Assembly (NCBI RefSeq): GCF_000400715.1
Contig: NZ_KE007350.1
Coordinates: 166,016 to 230,015 of the forward strand
Direction of reading: 5' to 3'
Length of the DNA stretch: 64,000 bases
From: Acinetobacter genomosp. 15BJ
GTDB lineage: Bacteria > Pseudomonadota > Gammaproteobacteria > Pseudomonadales > Moraxellaceae
The translations under genes and the position numbers were made by a program. The notes beneath the pieces were generated by a model. The model was given only the letters and a program-made list of their open reading frames with translations, did no database searches and was not told the origin of the DNA. This document shows, in pieces, positions 61,067-64,000 of the stretch; position 1 is the stretch's first letter, and every line of letters begins with the position of its first letter.

Positions 61067-61591
61067 TTAGTAGCTGAGCCAGTAATCGAGTGCACGTATT
61101 GCATCTGGCTGATTAATATAATCACCTTCTGTTGCAATGAACTTAAGATAGGCAATAATAACATTTACATGTTTAAGGGTAAGCTCTGAAAACTGCTCTA
61201 GGATATACTCCCCCAGACCAGGGTAATAATTTTCTGCTTGCGTTGGATCTTGCAGTGAGGATATAGTACACAAAACAAAACTATCTTCCCAAATCGGTCG
61301 CTTGTAGTACCTAACAGAATGACGCATAAATGCTGGAAGATAATATAAAAACTCATCACCTTTCATATGAGCTAGCTGGCAACCGCACTCCTCCAACTCT
61401 GAATCAGAAATTTCCTGCCATATCTTGTCGGTACACCGCATTCCAGCAATATTCCATTCTGCAGCAGATATTTCTTGGGAAAGACCTTTCTCATCGGTTA
61501 TCTTGAACTGACGAAGCGATGTTTTAGGTCTTTTAACATCTGAAAATGCAACCTCAATTTCCTCAATAAGTTCTTCTTGATTCACTTTCAT
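61067..61591 (-). CDS. Hypothetical protein
   Basis: 174 residues, acidic, soluble, no signal. Conserved-looking stretches are AEWNIAGMRCTDKIWQEIS near residue 44, GDEFLYYLPAFMRHSVRYY near 77 and GEYILEQFSELTLKHVNVIIAYL near 127. It resembles small unknown-function proteins of the DUF6714 kind, tentatively from memory. Stands between the small-RNA locus and a decayed gene before the rRNA operon; it could be an orphan immunity-type gene. Confidence 0.65.
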   Translation of the reverse strand: MKVNQEELIEEIEVAFSDVKRPKTSLRQFKITDEKGLSQEISAAEWNIAGMRCTDKIWQEISDSELEECGCQLAHMKGDEFLYYLPAFMRHSVRYYKRPIWEDSFVLCTISSLQDPTQAENYYPGLGEYILEQFSELTLKHVNVIIAYLKFIATEGDYINQPDAIRALDYWLSY

Positions 61592-62194
61592 GCACCTAAC
61601 TAATCACCGTTAAATGGATCTAATTACAATAACGAAGATCGACTTATAGTGATTGACTATAATTTAAACCAAGTAATAATTTCGAGGCTACTTCACGTAA
61701 GTTTTTACCAGCAAAATATAACTTCTTATCTATATCAGTGTAAAATAAAATTTGCCATGCTTATTAATCAGTACACTTATATTTAGTGATAATGAGCTAA
61801 AGCTACTAAGACTAAATATCCAATACCGCTAACCTCAGCATATACCCCATTTAATTTTTCGAGAAAAGTGATATCACTTGCCTCACATTCTCATCTTCTT
61901 GAACGTCACCAATATGTAAACCAGAATATTCAGACAAAATTTCTAATACTCTCTTTTAAAGATCACAATCGATAGCAAAATTATTTTCAATTATTTGTAA
62001 GTGCCCTTTAAACCAACCTGTATCTTTGAATAATTTATATGTATTCATCCTTTTTCATTTTATGCCTAACTACAGTTATAAGAACTGCACGCCGTATACT
62101 AACACTATATTTTAACTGCCATTAAGCATAGCAAGAATATAGCATAATCAAATTTACACTTGGCTGACAGAATATTTTCTTTTCTTCCGTCCAA
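61592..62194. other. AT-rich gap with gene remnants upstream of the rRNA terminator
   Basis: About 600 bp without an intact gene. The only protein-like signal is the broken frame at 61851-62048 described separately. The rest is AT-rich with many stops in all frames and no repeat seen. Confidence 0.5.
61851..62048 (-). pseudogene. Remnant of a small gene with an internal stop codon
   Basis: A minus-strand frame starts at ATG 62048 with AAGGATG-type Shine-Dalgarno overlap (AAAAAGG just ahead) and reads MNTYKLFKDTGWFKGHLQII ... DL, stops at TAA (61956-61958, codon 31), then continues in frame as KRVLEILSEYSGLHIGDVQE ... SLFSKN to a stop at 61851. The composition is protein-like on both sides of the stop, so a single mutation probably broke a 65-residue gene or the end of a longer one. 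Family not recognised. Confidence 0.5.
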
Positions 62195-62230
62195 TAAAAA
62201 ACACCCCCAACCGTTAGGTTGGGGGTGTTT
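62195..62230 (-). terminator. Intrinsic terminator of the rRNA operon
   Basis: A 14-bp perfect stem, AAACACCCCCAACC (62199-62212 on the plus strand) with GGTTGGGGGTGTTT (62217-62230), loop GTTA, followed by a T run on the minus strand. Confidence 0.93.
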
Positions 62231-62241
62231 AGTATTTAAAA

Positions 62242-62356
62242 GCTGGCGATGACTTACTCTCACATGGCAAGTGCCACACTACCATCAGCGCTAAGAGGTT
62301 TCACTTCTGAGTTCGGGAAGGGATCAGGTGGTTCACTCTTGCTATTGTCGCCAGCA
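62242..62356 (-). rRNA. rrf: 5S ribosomal RNA
   Basis: On the minus strand the sequence begins TTTGCTGGCGACAATAGC and ends with the complementary GTCATCGCCAGC; the internal CCCTTCCCGAACTCAGAAG (loop B/C region) is the universal 5S core. About 115 nt. It lies between the 23S gene and the terminator, with a spacer of about 204 bp from 23S. Confidence 0.96.
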
Positions 62357-62560
62357 AACTGTTGTGGTGCTTTCGGGTCTTAATCACGATGTATTGTCGT
62401 ATGCCTTACTTACGGTCCAAAGAGTTATTAACGGATTAGATAATTGGTCTGTATTGTAACTAGTTTATTCACTAAATCAAGTTCAATCAGTTGTTTTCAC
62501 TTCTGACTGTTTGGTTTTGAATCGAATTGAGCTTTATATACAACTGCTTGGGTGTTGTAT

Positions 62561-64000
<1,440 letters not shown>

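Noticed and set aside
60983..61189. 68-codon plus-strand frame
   Set aside because: It begins inside the small-RNA terminator and overlaps the opposite-strand hypothetical gene; the composition is not protein-like.

Overview
The window is chromosomal DNA from a member of the genus Acinetobacter. The evidence is gene order: a capsule (K) locus lying between fkpA and lldP, the lactate genes beyond it, then murJ-ampD-nadC-plc-rph and ileS-lspA-fkpB, ending in an rRNA operon. The exact species cannot be fixed by eye; several capsule proteins differ enough from the usual A. baumannii versions that a non-baumannii species is possible.

Layout. (1) 1-5085, minus strand: a lactate operon lldP-lldR-lldD-dld (dld runs off the left edge), with two identical LldR-type operators upstream of lldP. 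(2) 5468-27364: the capsule locus. pgm stands alone on the plus strand. A minus-strand operon of about 17 genes runs from rmlB (23586) to gne1 (6890): rmlB-rmlA-fdtA, an N-acyltransferase, a MaoC-type hydratase, fdtB, wzx, a glycosyltransferase, wzy, a HAD phosphatase broken by an IS5-family element, a UbiA-like membrane protein, a second glycosyltransferase, itrA, galU, ugd, gpi, gne1. The divergent export unit is wza-wzc. The genes predict a unit containing an N-acylated 3-amino-3,6-dideoxyhexose (Fuc3N or Qui3N), assembled on a lipid by ItrA and two glycosyltransferases, flipped by Wzx and polymerised by Wzy. wzx, wzy and the UbiA-like gene are markedly AT-rich compared with the flanks, as expected for an exchanged capsule cassette. 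(3) 27571-38730: two FKBP-type peptidyl-prolyl isomerases, murJ, ampD, a MITE-like repeat, nadC, small proteins, phospholipase C, rph, and a lipid desaturase with its reductase. (4) 39043-51982: regulators, dsbA, ubiG-mupP-yciK, argA, and an ssu alkanesulfonate operon with two substrate-binding proteins. (5) 52162-60804: a MarR-GNAT fusion, a nucleosidase, a TehA/SLAC1-type transporter, ribF-ileS-lspA-fkpB and an FMN reductase. (6) 60805-64000: a candidate CsrA-binding small RNA, an unknown gene, a decayed gene, and the 3' end of an rRNA operon (23S and 5S) on the minus strand.

Most notable points. (a) The Wzc-like capsule co-polymerase has lost its Walker A Lys and Thr, its Walker B Asp and most of its C-terminal tyrosine cluster, and the partner phosphatase gene wzb is absent: the whole phospho-cycling module appears to be missing. 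(b) A region of about 120 nt at 60881-61001 looks like an RsmY/RsmZ/CsrB-type RNA: several stem-loops presenting AGGA, an intrinsic terminator, and a GacA-box-like palindrome about 67 bp upstream of the predicted start. (c) The conserved Ugd lacks both catalytic Cys and Lys. (d) A MaoC hydratase next to the sugar N-acyltransferase suggests local supply of (R)-3-hydroxyacyl-CoA. (e) A clean IS insertion with 9-bp target duplication breaks the capsule HAD phosphatase gene.
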